From NCBI RefSeq assembly GCF_900002405.1, contig NZ_LK995496.1, positions 7,026 through 68,075 of the forward strand: a DNA stretch of 61,050 nucleotides, given 5' to 3'. Shown here one piece after another: positions 1 to 11,100 of the stretch (position 1 is its first letter; each line of letters opens with the position of its first letter). The translations under genes were made by a program, and so were the position numbers. The stretch comes from Actinomyces succiniciruminis. Its GTDB lineage: Bacteria; Actinomycetota; Actinomycetes; Actinomycetales; Actinomycetaceae. A model generated the notes under the pieces. It saw only the letters and a program-made list of their open reading frames with translations, ran no database searches and was not told where the DNA came from.

Positions 1-109
1 GGCCCGCCTCGATCAGTGCGTACTGCAGCTGCGGCGCGAGCGCGTCGGGATCCTCCGCCCGCTCGTCCCGCCGGCGGCTGCGGTGCTGGTTGGTGCCCAT
101 GGCCTCCAT
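1..109 (-). CDS. 5' end of an unrecognised gene, cut by the window edge
   Basis: On the minus strand a frame opens at an ATG at 109 and stays open to the window edge, giving about 36 residues that begin MEAMGTNQHRSRRRDERAED. A second ATG at 100 is possible, but the GGAGG before it sits only two bases away. The fragment is polar and arginine-rich, then more hydrophobic. It lies downstream of lipB on the same strand. No family is recognised. It could also be chance open frame in high-GC DNA, so the call is tentative. Confidence 0.3.
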   Translation of the reverse strand, partial: MEAMGTNQHRSRRRDERAEDPDALAPQLQYALIEAG

Positions 110-283
110 GTTCGCCGGAGCGGCGCCACGGCGCCAGGGTCAATGCGTCGCCTGTGGATAACCCGTCACACCTGCCACCGCCCACCCGCCAGGACCGGCG
201 CCGGCAACGCGCCCAGACCGGTCGAAGTCGCTGAGGCCGGCCGGGCGGGCGACCACGCCGACATCCACCGCCACGGCTCCGGG

Positions 284-979
284 CTAGGCGTCGGCCATGA
301 GTGGGGTCAGGTGAGTCTCCAGCGCCGCCATCACCGGATCGGCCAGTTCGGCCGCCGTGTAGTGGATGCCGGTCGCGGCTGTCAGCGAGGTGACCCCGGC
401 GTCGGTAATACCGCAGGGGATGATCCGGTCCAGGTCGAATGCGGCCAGGTCGGGGTCCACATTCAGGCCGATGCCGTGCATGGTGGTGCCGCGCGCCACC
501 CGCACCCCCAGGGCGCAGACCTTGCGCTCACGCGCCTCGCCGTGGCCCGATTGTGGGCCCGGCGGCACCCACACCCCCGAGCGCCCCGCCACGCGCATAG
601 TGGTTACGCCGTAGTCGGCGCATACGTCCATCACCGCCGCCTCCAGGGCGCGCACATACTTGATCACGTCGATCGGCTCGACCAGGCGGATGATCGGGTA
701 GACGGTCAATTGCCCGGGACCGTGCCAAGTCACCTTGCCGCCGCGGTCTACGTCCACCACCGGCACGCGCTCGGGCCCAGCCAGCGGGCCGGCCGGACGC
801 TCCCATGAGTGCGTGCGCCGCCCCACCGTGTAGACACTCTCGTGCTCGAGCAGCAGCACCGTCGCAGAACGGCGGCCTGCGGCGACGTCGGCGTGCACGG
901 CGCGCTGAAGCGCCCAGCCCTCGTCAAAGGGCACCAGGCGGGTCCCCAAGCCGACGTCGACGCGTTCCAATCCGTGCAC
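284..979 (-). CDS. lipB: Lipoyl(octanoyl) transferase LipB
   Basis: LipB transfers the octanoyl group from octanoyl-ACP to the lipoyl domains of 2-oxoacid dehydrogenases and the glycine cleavage H protein, the first step of lipoate assembly in the cytoplasm. The 231-residue protein has the family signatures: HGPGQLTVYPI near residue 85, the KVCALG segment with the catalytic lysine, HGIGLN, and IIPCG with the catalytic cysteine. The start is a GTG at 979 with only a weak ribosome binding site. It is divergent from lipA across 144 bp, so the two steps probably share a promoter region. Assignment is secure; the exact start is less so. Confidence 0.95.
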   Translation of the reverse strand: MHGLERVDVGLGTRLVPFDEGWALQRAVHADVAAGRRSATVLLLEHESVYTVGRRTHSWERPAGPLAGPERVPVVDVDRGGKVTWHGPGQLTVYPIIRLVEPIDVIKYVRALEAAVMDVCADYGVTTMRVAGRSGVWVPPGPQSGHGEARERKVCALGVRVARGTTMHGIGLNVDPDLAAFDLDRIIPCGITDAGVTSLTAATGIHYTAAELADPVMAALETHLTPLMADA

Positions 980-1123
980 CTCGCCAGCCTAGATGAGACC
1001 CGTGCGGCGGCGCGTTGCTCGTGCCGGTAGCGACGCGGGGTGGCGGATGAGTGACGACCGGGGCGGACCGCATAGACTACGGGCCGATGGTCCTACGCCA
1101 ATGGTCCTACGGGAGGAGTTCCA

Positions 1124-2203
1124 GTGCCCGACGCCGTCGCCCCTGAGGGCCGCCGCCTGCTGCGTGTGGAGGCCCGCAACGCCCAGACGCCGATCGAACG
1201 CAAGCCCGCCTGGCTGCGCACCCGCGCCGTGGTGACCGACACCTACCAGGATGTGCGCGGCCTGGTGCGCAGCCACGGCCTGCACACGGTCTGTGCCGAA
1301 GCCAACTGCCCCAACGTCTACGAGTGCTGGAACGACCGCGAGGCGTCCTTCCTCGTGGGCGGAAGCATCTGCACCCGCCGCTGCGACTTCTGCGACATCG
1401 CCACCGGCCGTCCCACCGAGTACGATCCGGACGAGCCGGCCCGGGTGGCCGCTTCGATCAGGGAGATGCGCCTGCGCTACGCCACCGTCACCGGGGTGAG
1501 CCGCGACGACCTGCCCGACGGCGGTGCCTGGCTGTACGCGGAGACCGCCCGCCAGGTGCATGAGCAAGTTCCCGGCTGCGGCATTGAGCTGCTGGTGCCC
1601 GATTTCAGGGGCCACCCGGAGTCGCTGCAGGAGGTCTTCTCCTCCCGCCCGGAGGTGTTCGCCCACAACCTGGAGACCGTGCCGCGCATCTTCAAGCAGA
1701 TCCGCCCCGCCTTCTCCTACGCCGGCAGCCTGGACGTCCTCGCGCGCGCGTCGCAGGCCGGACTGCTGACCAAATCGAATCTGATCCTGGGGATGGGCGA
1801 GACCCGCGAGGAGATCGAGCAGGCAATCGCGGACCTCATCTCGGTCGGTGTCAACATCCTGACCCTGACCCAGTACCTGCGCCCGTCCAAGCTGCACCAT
1901 CCGGTCGACCGGTGGGTCAAGCCGCAGGAGTTCCTCGAGCTGGCGGCGCTCGCGGAGGACCGGGGCATCGACGCGGTCATGAGCGGCCCCATGGTGCGCT
2001 CCTCCTACCGCTCGGGGATGCTGTGGGCGCGGGCGATGCGTGCCACGGGCCGGGAGATTCCCGCCAACATGCGCGACCTGGCCGAGCCGACTACGGCCCG
2101 CCAGGAGGCCGCCGCCCTGCTCGCCGCCGGCGCCGCCGGGACCGCCCCACGCTCCGCGGCCGACCGGGCGGCGCCGAGCCCGGTGGGCCGGGCCGCCTCC
2201 TGA
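1124..2203 (+). CDS. lipA: Lipoyl synthase LipA (radical SAM)
   Basis: LipA inserts two sulfurs into protein-bound octanoyl groups to make lipoyl cofactors, using S-adenosylmethionine and two iron-sulfur clusters. The auxiliary-cluster cysteines are in [12 protein letters not shown], and the radical SAM motif is CTRRCDFC. The C-terminal part has the usual [12 protein letters not shown] segment. The start is a GTG at 1124, preceded by GGGAGGAG at 1111-1118, which fixes the start well. Length (359 residues) is normal with a short Ala/Pro-rich tail. A small DUF4191 gene follows 36 bp downstream, the same order as in mycobacteria. Confidence 0.96.
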   Translation: MPDAVAPEGRRLLRVEARNAQTPIERKPAWLRTRAVVTDTYQDVRGLVRSHGLHTVCAEANCPNVYECWNDREASFLVGGSICTRRCDFCDIATGRPTEYDPDEPARVAASIREMRLRYATVTGVSRDDLPDGGAWLYAETARQVHEQVPGCGIELLVPDFRGHPESLQEVFSSRPEVFAHNLETVPRIFKQIRPAFSYAGSLDVLARASQAGLLTKSNLILGMGETREEIEQAIADLISVGVNILTLTQYLRPSKLHHPVDRWVKPQEFLELAALAEDRGIDAVMSGPMVRSSYRSGMLWARAMRATGREIPANMRDLAEPTTARQEAAALLAAGAAGTAPRSAADRAAPSPVGRAAS

Positions 2204-2239
2204 GGGACGGCGTGCGCCGTCGTCGGCTAAGGTGGGATC

Positions 2240-2962
2240 GTGAGCACAGCCCAGAGCGCCCAGCCGAAGAAGAAGCGGCGCCTCGCACAGGTCGCCCAGA
2301 ACGTCAAAGACTCCTACACGATCTCACGGCGCAGCTATCCGTGGATCGGCTGGGCCCTGCTCGGCATCCTGGTTGCCCTGGTGGCACTGGCCGTTGTGCT
2401 GTCAGCCGTCACGAGCCAGGCGCTGTGGTACTGGCTGCTGATGGGCGTGCTGCTGGCGCTAATGGCAGACATGGTGGTTCTCTCACTGGCCACCCGCCGT
2501 GCCTCCTACATGCAGATCGAAGGCCACCCCGGTGCGGTCAAGGCCGTGCTCGATCAGGCGGGCCGTGGCTGGTACGTGGAGTCGGATCCGGTCGCCTTCA
2601 GCCCCAAGGGCCAGGACTTCGTATGGCGCCTGGTGGGACGCCCGGGCATCGTGCTGGTGGCCGAAGGGGCGCCGGGTCGTACCCAGCGCCTGGTTGAGGA
2701 TGAGAAGAAGGTGCTGCGGCGCATCCTGTCCACGGTTCCGGTGCACGTGATCAGCGTGGGCACCGCAGAGGGACAGACACGCCTGATCCACCTCGAGCGC
2801 GAGTTGCGGCGCCTACCCACCAAGCCCACCAAGCTGACCAACACCGAGATCGACCGGGTCGCCAAGCGACTGTCGTCCCTGTCCTCCAAGGGCCTGCCCA
2901 TCCCGAAGTACATGGACCCGAACAACATTCGTCCGGACCGCCGCGCCATCCGCGGCCACTGA
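2240..2962 (+). CDS. DUF4191 family membrane protein
   Basis: The 240-residue protein starts with a lysine/arginine-rich stretch, then two closely spaced membrane helices at about residues 33-55 and 60-78, then a soluble domain of about 160 residues. The length, the two-helix hairpin and the position directly after lipA match the actinobacterial DUF4191 family, whose function is not known. The C-terminal half contains an RVAKRLSSLSSKGLPIPKYMDPNN segment typical of the family end. The start is a GTG at 2240. It is probably co-transcribed with lipA. No catalytic motif is visible. Confidence 0.85.
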   Translation: MSTAQSAQPKKKRRLAQVAQNVKDSYTISRRSYPWIGWALLGILVALVALAVVLSAVTSQALWYWLLMGVLLALMADMVVLSLATRRASYMQIEGHPGAVKAVLDQAGRGWYVESDPVAFSPKGQDFVWRLVGRPGIVLVAEGAPGRTQRLVEDEKKVLRRILSTVPVHVISVGTAEGQTRLIHLERELRRLPTKPTKLTNTEIDRVAKRLSSLSSKGLPIPKYMDPNNIRPDRRAIRGH

Positions 2963-3141
2963 ACCGCCGCCGCGCCCGCCCGAGGCCGGCGCGCCGCACG
3001 TCTGCGGACCGGCTCGGCCATGCAGCCGAAACACGGCGGACATATTCGCGGCACCGCCACGACACCACGCCCACCTAGCCTGCATACCCACGCCCGGAAA
3101 CTCTCGGGCAAACGACACGCACACCCTGACGGAGGGACCAC

Positions 3142-4566
3142 ATGTTCAGTGACGCTGCGGAAGCGCTGGCCTACATCGAGAAGGAGGATGTGCAGCTGGT
3201 TGATGTGCGCTTCTGCGACCTGCCCGGCGTGATGCAGCACTTCACCATTCCGGTTGCCGCCTTCAAGGATGAGGCGCTCACCGAGGGGCTCATGTTCGAC
3301 GGTTCCTCCATCCGCGGCTTCACCGCCATCCACGAGTCGGACATGAAGCTCATCCCGGACGTCACCACCGCCTTCCTGGACCCCTTCCGTGAGCAGCGCA
3401 CACTGGTAATCAACTTCTCAATCGTGGATCCCTTCACCGACGAGGTCTACGCCCGCGACCCCCGTTCGATCGCCGCCAAGGCAGAGGACTACCTGCGTTC
3501 CACCGGCATCGCCGACACCTGCTACATCGGTGCGGAGGCCGAGTTCTACCTGTTCGACTCCATCCAGTACGAGACCACACCCGCCTCCACGCGCTACCTG
3601 ATCGACTCCGCCGAGGCGGCCTGGAACACCGGCCGTGACGAGCCCGGCGGCAACAAGGGCTACAAGACCGCCTTCAAGGGCGGCTACTTCCCCGTATCGC
3701 CCAACGACCAGATGGCCGACATTCGCGATCGCATCGTGCGCACCTGCATTCAATCCGGCCTCGACATCGAGCGCGCCCACCACGAGGTCGGCACCGCCGG
3801 GCAGCAGGAGATCAACTACCGCTTCGCCTCCCTGCTCGCCGCCGGCGACGACATGATGAAGTTCAAGTACATCGTCAAGAACGAGGCCTGGCGCAACGGC
3901 AAGACCGCCACCTTCATGCCCAAGCCGATCTTCGGCGACAACGGTTCGGGCATGCACACGCACCACTCCCTGTGGAAGGACGGCAAGCCGCTGTTCTTCG
4001 ACGAGCGCGGCTACGGGCAGCTCTCCGACCTGGCCCGCTGGTACATCGGCGGCATCCTGCGTCACGCCCCCAGCCTGCTGGCCTTCACCAACCCCTCGGT
4101 CAACTCCTTCCACCGCCTGGTGCCGGGCTTCGAGGCGCCGGTGAACCTGGTCTACTCGGCGCGCAACCGCTCCGCCTGCATCCGCATCCCGGTGACCGGC
4201 TCCTCCCCCAAGGCCAAGCGGATCGAGTACCGCGTGCCCGACCCGTCGGCGAACCCCTACCTGGCCTTCGCCGCCACGCTCATGGCCGGCATCGACGGCA
4301 TCCGCAACCGCATCGAGCCGCGCGAGCCCGTGGACAAGGACCTGTACGAGCTGGCCCCCGAGGACTACCACGACATCGACAAGCTCCCGGGCACGCTGGA
4401 TGAGGCGCTGGAGGCGCTGGAGGCCGACCACGACTACCTGGGCGAGGGCGACGTCTTCACCCCCGACCTGATCGAGACCTGGGTGGACTACAAGCGCACC
4501 AACGAGATCGCCCCGATGCGCCAGCGCCCCCACCCCTACGAGTTCGAGCTGTACTACGACCTGTGA
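3142..4566 (+). CDS. glnA: Type I glutamine synthetase, adenylylatable (GlnA1)
   Basis: This enzyme makes glutamine from glutamate, ammonia and ATP as a cytoplasmic dodecamer. The 474-residue protein has the family landmarks: [10 protein letters not shown], the metal-site [27 protein letters not shown], and [10 protein letters not shown]. The adenylylation motif [10 protein letters not shown] is present with its tyrosine at residue 402, so activity should be controlled by GlnE encoded at 8182-11787. The start ATG follows ACGGAGGGACC. It is monocistronic or leads into the ABC importer that begins 98 bp downstream. This is the classical GSI-beta form. Confidence 0.97.
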   Translation: MFSDAAEALAYIEKEDVQLVDVRFCDLPGVMQHFTIPVAAFKDEALTEGLMFDGSSIRGFTAIHESDMKLIPDVTTAFLDPFREQRTLVINFSIVDPFTDEVYARDPRSIAAKAEDYLRSTGIADTCYIGAEAEFYLFDSIQYETTPASTRYLIDSAEAAWNTGRDEPGGNKGYKTAFKGGYFPVSPNDQMADIRDRIVRTCIQSGLDIERAHHEVGTAGQQEINYRFASLLAAGDDMMKFKYIVKNEAWRNGKTATFMPKPIFGDNGSGMHTHHSLWKDGKPLFFDERGYGQLSDLARWYIGGILRHAPSLLAFTNPSVNSFHRLVPGFEAPVNLVYSARNRSACIRIPVTGSSPKAKRIEYRVPDPSANPYLAFAATLMAGIDGIRNRIEPREPVDKDLYELAPEDYHDIDKLPGTLDEALEALEADHDYLGEGDVFTPDLIETWVDYKRTNEIAPMRQRPHPYEFELYYDL

Positions 4567-4663
4567 GCGGCCTCTCGTGCCGGCCCGCCCCAACCATTTG
4601 CATATCTATGCTCTGATGTGGATATCCTGGCGGCGGCCGTAGTCCTCGATTCGAAGGAGCCGC

Positions 4664-5611
4664 ATGAGATCCGCACGCACCTTGAGCGCGCGCGTCGCCG
4701 CCGGGCTGTGCCTGGCGCTGACGGCGACGGTGCCGCTGACCGCCTGTACCGACGCCGCCGATTGGAAGGCCACCCAGACCGGCGACGCCGCCGCCTTCAC
4801 GGGCTATGACACCTCCGGCATCCAGGCACAGCAGGACATCATCGACATGCTCCCCGAAGGCGCCCTGGCCGACGGCGTGCTCGACGTGGCCGCCTCCACC
4901 GACTATGCGCCCGCCGAGTTCCTGGACACCGACGGCACCGCCATCGGCTACGACGTCGATCTGACCAAGGCCATCGCCGCCGTGCTGGGTGTCGACTCGA
5001 CCACGCACACGGCTGAGTTCGACTCCATCATCGCCGCCGTCGGCTCCAAGTACGACGCCGGCATCTCCTCCTTCACCGTCACCGCCGAGCGCGAGTCGGC
5101 CATGGACATGATCGCCTACATCAACGTCGGCTCCCGCTTCAACGTGGTCGCCGGCAATCCGGAGGGCGTGGACCCCTCCAACCACCTGAACCTGTGCGGC
5201 CTGACCATTGGCGTGCAGACGGGCACCGCCCAGGAGGAGGCCATGAACGCCGACTCCGCCGCCTGCACCGAGGCGGGCTTGCCGGCCATCTCCGTGCGTT
5301 CCTACTCGACCCAGTCGGAGGCGACCACCGGTCTGATGGGGCACGTGATCGACGCCGTCTACTCCGATTCGACCGTGGCCGGCTACGCCATCGAGCTGAC
5401 CGACGGCGGGGTGGAGACCGTCGGCGAGATCGAGGATGCACTCCCCCAGGCCATCGTCCTGACCAAGGACGATCCGCAGTTCAACGCCGCCATCCAGGCG
5501 GCCGTCCAGTACCTCATGGACTCCGGCACCTGGGAGGAGATCCTGGACGCCTGGGGCATTGAGGATGCCGCACTCACCACCGCCGAGCTGAACCCGAACG
5601 TGGAGCAGTGA
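4664..5611 (+). CDS. Amino-acid ABC transporter substrate-binding lipoprotein
   Basis: An extracytoplasmic solute-binding protein of the family-3 (polar amino acid) type. A signal peptide ends in the lipobox LTAC with the lipidated cysteine at residue 28. The remaining about 280 residues contain the family pattern of GVLDVAASTDYAPAEF, the IGYDVDLTKAIAAVLG ligand-lobe segment and ISSFTVTAERESAMD. A strong AAGGAG precedes the ATG. It overlaps the permease gene by four bases, so the three genes 4664-7436 form one translationally coupled operon. Substrate is inferred as glutamate, glutamine or a similar amino acid from the family and from the glnA neighbour; specificity cannot be read directly. 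Confidence 0.9.
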   Translation: MRSARTLSARVAAGLCLALTATVPLTACTDAADWKATQTGDAAAFTGYDTSGIQAQQDIIDMLPEGALADGVLDVAASTDYAPAEFLDTDGTAIGYDVDLTKAIAAVLGVDSTTHTAEFDSIIAAVGSKYDAGISSFTVTAERESAMDMIAYINVGSRFNVVAGNPEGVDPSNHLNLCGLTIGVQTGTAQEEAMNADSAACTEAGLPAISVRSYSTQSEATTGLMGHVIDAVYSDSTVAGYAIELTDGGVETVGEIEDALPQAIVLTKDDPQFNAAIQAAVQYLMDSGTWEEILDAWGIEDAALTTAELNPNVEQ

Positions 5612-6621
5612 TCACCACCATGAGACCCCCTCAGCCCACCCAACCCGCTTCTGCTGCGGCCGCCTCCGGCGCCGACCAATCGGTCCAGCTGAACCGGCCC
5701 AAGCCGGTTCCCCGGCCCGGCACCTGGATCAGCGCCACCATCGTCGCGATCCTCGGTGCGATGCTCATCCACGCCCTGCTCACCAATGAGAAGTTCCACT
5801 GGGGCACGGTCTGGTTCTTCTTCCGTGAGGTGCACGTGGTGCGGGCGGTCGGCTGGACGCTGCTGCTGACCTTCCTGGCGATGCTGATCGGCATCGTGCT
5901 GGCGGTGACGACGGCGGTCATGCGCCAGTCGTCGAACCCGGTGCTGCGCGGCGTGTCGCTGGCGTACCTGTGGTTCTTCCGCGGCACCCCGATCTACACG
6001 CAGCTGGTGTTCTGGGGGGCGCTGTCCGCCCTGTACCAGTACCTGAGCCTGGGCATTCCCTTCGGGCCGGAGCTGATCACCTTCCGCACCACGGCGGTGT
6101 TCACGCCTTTCGTCGCCGCCGTACTGGGGCTGGGCATCAACGAGGGCGCCTACCTGTCGGAGATCGTGCGCTCCGGCCTGGCCAGCGTGGATCCCGGCCA
6201 GACCGAGGCGGCCGGCGCACTGGGAATGAGCCGGGGGCAGATCCTGCGCCGCATCGTCCTGCCGCAGGCCATGCGCGTGATCGTGCCGCCCACCGGCAAC
6301 GAGACCATCTCCATGCTCAAGACCACCTCGCTGGTGCTGGCCGTCCCCTTCACGCTGGACCTCACCTTCGTCACCAACTCCTACGCCTCCTACACCTACC
6401 AGACGATCCCGCTGCTGATCGTGGCGGCCCTGTGGTACATCATCATCACGTCCATCCTGATGGTCGGCCAGCACTTCATTGAGCGCTACTACGGCCGCGG
6501 CTTCGACGGGTCCGCCGCCACCGCCGGGAACCGCACAGGCCGCGGCCTGTCAGCCCGTCAGCAGGCCATCCTCGACTCCCACACCACCAAGGACTCCCCC
6601 TTCCTGGAGGTCACCCCGTGA
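5608..6621 (+). CDS. Amino-acid ABC transporter permease (HisM/GlnP type)
   Basis: The 337-residue inner-membrane subunit starts with a proline/alanine-rich cytoplasmic extension of about 40 residues, followed by a single helix and then the five-helix core. The conserved ATPase-coupling loop is [22 protein letters not shown] near residues 198-219. [11 protein letters not shown] is the family opening motif. It starts at a GTG that overlaps the preceding stop (GTGA) and ends in the same kind of overlap with the ATPase gene. A single permease suggests that it works as a homodimer. Substrate as for the binding protein. Confidence 0.92.
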   Translation: MITTMRPPQPTQPASAAAASGADQSVQLNRPKPVPRPGTWISATIVAILGAMLIHALLTNEKFHWGTVWFFFREVHVVRAVGWTLLLTFLAMLIGIVLAVTTAVMRQSSNPVLRGVSLAYLWFFRGTPIYTQLVFWGALSALYQYLSLGIPFGPELITFRTTAVFTPFVAAVLGLGINEGAYLSEIVRSGLASVDPGQTEAAGALGMSRGQILRRIVLPQAMRVIVPPTGNETISMLKTTSLVLAVPFTLDLTFVTNSYASYTYQTIPLLIVAALWYIIITSILMVGQHFIERYYGRGFDGSAATAGNRTGRGLSARQQAILDSHTTKDSPFLEVTP

Positions 6622-7436
6622 GCAGCACGAACTCGACCACCGCCCAGCCCGTCCCGCTGGGTACGCCAAAGGTCCGCATCGCCGGACTGCACAAGTTCTT
6701 CGGGGAGCTGCACGTACTCAAGGGCATCGACCTGATGGTCGAGCCCGGCTCCGTGACCGTGCTGGTGGGCCCGTCCGGATCCGGGAAGTCCACGCTGCTG
6801 CGGTGCATCAACGAACTGGAGACCATCGACGCCGGCCGCGTGTGGGTCGACGGCGAGCTGATCGGCATGCGGGAGGAGCAGCGCCCCGACGGCTCCGTAC
6901 GGCTGCACGCCCTGACGGACAAGCAGCGCGCCGCCCAGCGCTCCAAGATCGGCATGGTCTTCCAGCGCTTCAACCTGTTCCCGCACATGACCGCGCTGGA
7001 GAATGTCATTGAGGCGCCCGTCCACGTGCGTCACGTACCCAAGGACCAGGCCCGCGCACGCGGCATCCAGCTACTGGATCGGGTGGGGCTGGGCGACCGG
7101 CTTGACCACTACCCCTCGCAGCTGTCCGGCGGGCAGCAGCAGCGCGTGGCAATCGCCCGGGCGCTCGCCATGGACCCGGAGCTGATGCTCTTCGACGAGC
7201 CCACCTCCGCCCTGGACCCGGAACTGGTCGGAGAAGTGCTCCAGGTGATGAAGGACCTGGCCGCCGACGGCATGACCATGGTGGTGGTCACCCACGAGAT
7301 GGGCTTCGCCCGGGAGGTCGGCGATCAGCTGGTCTTCATGGACGGCGGCCTCGTGTGCGAGTCCGGCAACCCGGTCGAGGTACTGGACCATCCCACTCAG
7401 GAGCGCACCCGGGCCTTCCTGTCCTCCGTGCTGTAG
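6618..7436 (+). CDS. Amino-acid ABC transporter ATP-binding protein
   Basis: The 272-residue energising subunit carries Walker [10 protein letters not shown], the Q-loop at [12 protein letters not shown], signature [15 protein letters not shown], Walker [15 protein letters not shown] and the switch histidine in VVTHEMGF. This is the GlnQ/ArtP group of polar amino-acid importers. It carries an insertion of about 20 residues ([18 protein letters not shown]) before the Q-loop, a common feature of actinobacterial GluA/GlnQ proteins. It is the last gene of the operon and faces the histidine phosphatase gene across 47 bp. Confidence 0.93.
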   Translation: MSSTNSTTAQPVPLGTPKVRIAGLHKFFGELHVLKGIDLMVEPGSVTVLVGPSGSGKSTLLRCINELETIDAGRVWVDGELIGMREEQRPDGSVRLHALTDKQRAAQRSKIGMVFQRFNLFPHMTALENVIEAPVHVRHVPKDQARARGIQLLDRVGLGDRLDHYPSQLSGGQQQRVAIARALAMDPELMLFDEPTSALDPELVGEVLQVMKDLAADGMTMVVVTHEMGFAREVGDQLVFMDGGLVCESGNPVEVLDHPTQERTRAFLSSVL

Positions 7437-7483
7437 CCGGCCGCGCGGCATAACCGCTGCTACGACACCTCCGGGCCGGCGCA

Positions 7484-8134
7484 CTAGCCGACGGCGTCGG
7501 CCCGCCAGGTGCCCTCGTCCCAGTCGACCAGCCGCCAGCCCGACTGCGGGTCGCCCTCGACCACGCTGACGGCCGTGTTGCGCATGGGGTGGTCCGCAAT
7601 CCAGGCGGGGTCCGCACCCCCGCCGACCGCCGCGGCCAGCGCCGTCCACAGGCGCAGGATGGTGCCGTGCGCCACCAGCAGAGCGGTGCCGCCGGCGCGG
7701 GTGGAGTTGTAGATCTCCTCCACCACGCCGTTGAAGCGCGCGAAGGTATCCGCACCGTCCTCGGGGCTGCCGGGGATGCGGGCGGCCGTGCGCCCCACCA
7801 TCCAGGAGCGGGTGGTGTCGGTGTAGCAGGCCACGGAGCGGATGTCGGTGTTCATCTCGATGTCGCCGGCCAGCACCTCGCGCAGGCCGGGGCGGATGCG
7901 GGCGGCCAGGCCGGTCGCCTGCTCAATGGGAGCGATCGTCTCCCGGGCCCGCTGGATCGGGGACACCCACAGCGAGGAGATGGCGTCCAAATCCCCGCTG
8001 GACGCCAGGCGACCCGGCAGCAGCGAGGCCTGCTCCACCCCGACGGCGTCCAGGGAGTTGCCGGGGAAGGCGGTATCCAGGGCGCCGGCGACGTTGGCAA
8101 TGGTGCGGCCGTGTCGGACTAGCAGAAGCTTCAC
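7484..8134 (-). CDS. Histidine phosphatase family protein (phosphoglycerate mutase-like)
   Basis: The 216-residue protein opens with LLVRHGRTIAN, the phosphohistidine RHG motif, and has the second catalytic histidine in LLVAHGTILRLW near residue 155. The arginine of SPIQRARET is also conserved. The family removes phosphate from metabolites or proteins; the substrate cannot be told from sequence. The gene lies between the ABC importer and glnE, transcribed in the same direction as glnE and 47 bp beyond its stop, so it may be the last gene of the glnA2-glnE unit. A paralogue is at 15430-16206. Confidence 0.85.
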   Translation of the reverse strand: MKLLLVRHGRTIANVAGALDTAFPGNSLDAVGVEQASLLPGRLASSGDLDAISSLWVSPIQRARETIAPIEQATGLAARIRPGLREVLAGDIEMNTDIRSVACYTDTTRSWMVGRTAARIPGSPEDGADTFARFNGVVEEIYNSTRAGGTALLVAHGTILRLWTALAAAVGGGADPAWIADHPMRNTAVSVVEGDPQSGWRLVDWDEGTWRADAVG

Positions 8135-8181
8135 GGGCCTATACTGTCAGGCTCGCGGGCCGAGGGCGACGTCAGGACCGT

Positions 8182-11100
8182 TCAGGACCAGGGGTAGGGG
8201 CCGGCGCCGCGGGGGCGTCTGGGGGGACGGGGCCTGACACTCCCGCCGCTGCCGGCGGCGCCGCTGGTGCCGCCCGTGCGTGCCTGTCCGTTCCCACGCG
8301 GACCCGCCGGGCGGGTGCCCGCGGCGGTCGTGGGCGGGGCCGGCCGCGCCGGGGCGGCGTCGCCGAAGACGACGTGCTCCACCACACGCCGGGCGTGCCG
8401 GGCGGTGCGGCGGTAGATGTCCTCCAGGTCCCGTTCCCTGCCGGCGGGCAGCCCCAGCAGCCGGCCGACCAGGCGGATCTCGCGCGGCTCCGTGGGCAGT
8501 ACCTCCACCCGGCTGGCACCCTCGCGGCCGGTTCCCAGCACGGTGGCGGCACGCACCCGGGAGGCCAGCACCCAGGCGGCGGTGAGCTTGCCGGCCTCAT
8601 CGACGCCGAGCAGGCCCGCCTGGGTGGCGGCGGACAGGGCCTCCAGCGTGGAGGTGGTGCGCAGTCCGGGCACCTGCGCCGCCCGGGTCAGTTGCAGCAC
8701 CTGCGCGGACCATTCGACGTCGGACAGGCCCCCGGGGCCGAGCTTGACGTGCCGGCTGGGGTCGGCGCCGCGCGGCAGCCGCTCTGCCTCCATGCGGGCC
8801 TTAAGGCGGCGGATCTCCCGCAGCCCGGCGTCGTCGAGCCCGTCCGGGCTCCAGCGCAGCGGGTCGATGAGCGCCTCGAAGCGCGCTCCCAGGTCGCGAT
8901 CGCCGGCGCAGGGCCGGGCGCGCAGCAGCGCCTGCCGCTCCCACACGGAGCCCCAGCGCTGGTAGTACTCGGCGTAGGAGTCCAGGGAGCGGGAGACCGG
9001 CCCCTGGCGCCCCTCGGGGCGCAGCCCGGTGTCCACCTCGAGCGGGTGGGGGCGCGCCTGGGCCAGCAGCCGGGTGACCCATTTCGCGACCGCCTCCGCC
9101 TCGGCGGCGGCCACGTCCGGGTCGGCGCCGGGCCGCGGCTCGTGTACGAACAGCACATCGGCGTCGGAGGTGTAGGTGATCTCCCGTCCGCCCAGGCGCC
9201 CCATAGCGATCAGCGCGTGACGGGCGGCGGCACCGGGCCAGGCGCCCTCGGCATCGGGGCCGGCGGCGACGGCGGCCGGCCCGTCCCGCTGCGCGATCAC
9301 CAAGCCGGTGGCCACCGTCAGGGCGGCCCCCAGGACCGCGTCGGTGGCGTCGCCGAGGATGCGGGCGGTGCGAGCGGGGTCCACGCCGTCGAGTGAGTCG
9401 GCCAGGGCGGCGCGGATCAGCTCACGCGTGCGCACCCCCATGACCGCGCGGATCGCCTCCGCGGCCTGCTGCTCGATGCCGGCAGGGTCCGTGGCGGTGA
9501 AGGAGCGGCGCCGCAGTACCCGTTCCGTCTCGGAGCAGATCGCGCCGGGCGGGCGGGCGGCCAGTTCGGCGTCGTCGTCGAGCCAGGCGATCGACTCCGG
9601 ACGCTCGGCGAGCCGGTCGGTGGTCCAGCGAGCACCGGATAGCACCTGGCACAGGCGGCGGGCGGCCACCGGAGAGTCCCGCAGCATGGCCAGGTACCAG
9701 TGGGAGCCGCCGATGGACTCCGACAGGCGGCGGAAGGACAGCAGGCCGTGGTCGGGGTCGGGGCCCTGCCCGATCCAGCCGATGATCACGGGCAGCAGCT
9801 GGCGCTGAATGGCGGCGCGGCGACTGACGCCTTCGGTGAGCGCCTGGATGTGGTGCAACGCGCCGTCGGGGTCGAGGTAGCCGAAGGCCGCCAGGCGTTC
9901 GCGCGCGGCGGCGGGGGTGAGACTCAGTTCCTCCGTGGTCAGGCTGGCGGCGGCGCTGAGCAGCGGCCGGTAGTAGATCTCCTCGTGCAGGGCCCGCACC
10001 CGGCGGCGCACCCGGTGGAAGAGCCTGCGCACCGCGTCGGCGTCCTTCAGCCGCCTGCGGTCGATGCCCCGCCCGATGCGGCGCAGGTCTGCGTCGGCGG
10101 CCGGCAGGTCGTGGGTACGGCGCATGCGCAGAAGTTGGGCGCGGTGCTCCAGCAGCCGCAGCATCCGGTAGCAGTCGGCCAGCTCGGCCGCGTCGGCGCG
10201 CCCCACGTAGCCGCCGGCGGAGAGCTGCTGAAGCCCATCCAGGGTTCCGCGCACGCGCAGGCGCGCGTCGGCACGGCCGTGCACCAGTTGCAGCAGCTGC
10301 ACGGTGAACTCCACGTCTCGCAGGCCGCCGGGGCCGAGTTTGATGCGGCGGTCGTCGGGACCCGGCTGTGCGGACTCGGACTCGACCCGGCGGCGCATGG
10401 CGCGCGCGTCGTCGACGAAGTTCTCCCGCTGGCTGGCCGACCACACCAGGGGTGCGACACCGGCCTCATAGGCGGCGCCGAGCTGCCGGTCGCCGGCGCA
10501 GGCGCGCGCCTTGAGCAGTGCCTGGAACTCCCACGAGGAGGCCCAGCGCTGGTAGTAGGCCAGGTGCGAGTCCAGGGTGCGCACCAGGGCGCCGTCCTTG
10601 CCCTCGGGGCGCAGCGCGGTGTCCAGCGGCCACAGCGGCGGCTCGGCGCCCGACGCGGAGGTGATGCGGGCGATCTCGGTGGCGATCTGTGCCCCCACCC
10701 GCAGGATGTTCTCCTCGTCCGCCGCGGCGTCGGAGTCCGCCGCACGCTCTATGCCGTCCCGGTGGGCGGGGCCGACGACGTAGACGACGTCGACGTCGGA
10801 GATGTAGTTCAGTTCGCGGGCGCCCGTCTTGCCCATGGCGATGATCGCCATGGCCACGTCCGCGGCGGCGGGTCCCACGACGGCGCGGGCGATGGTCAGG
10901 GCGGTCTCCAGGGCGGCGTCGGCCAGGTCTGACATGCGCCCGCCCACAGTAGGCAGGTGCGCCAGTGGGCTTGCGGCGGTCAGGTCGTCGGCGACCACGG
11001 CGAGCAGGCGGTCGCGGTAGGCCACGCGCAAGGCGCTTATGGCGCGGCCGGTAAACGCCTCGGGAAGGGGGGTGGGGGCGTCTACAAGCACGGCGGCAAC

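Noticed and set aside
3418-4593. Long minus-strand frames opposite glnA1, aceE, glnE and other genes
   Set aside because: They are antisense shadows caused by high GC codon use; the plus or annotated strand has complete family motifs.
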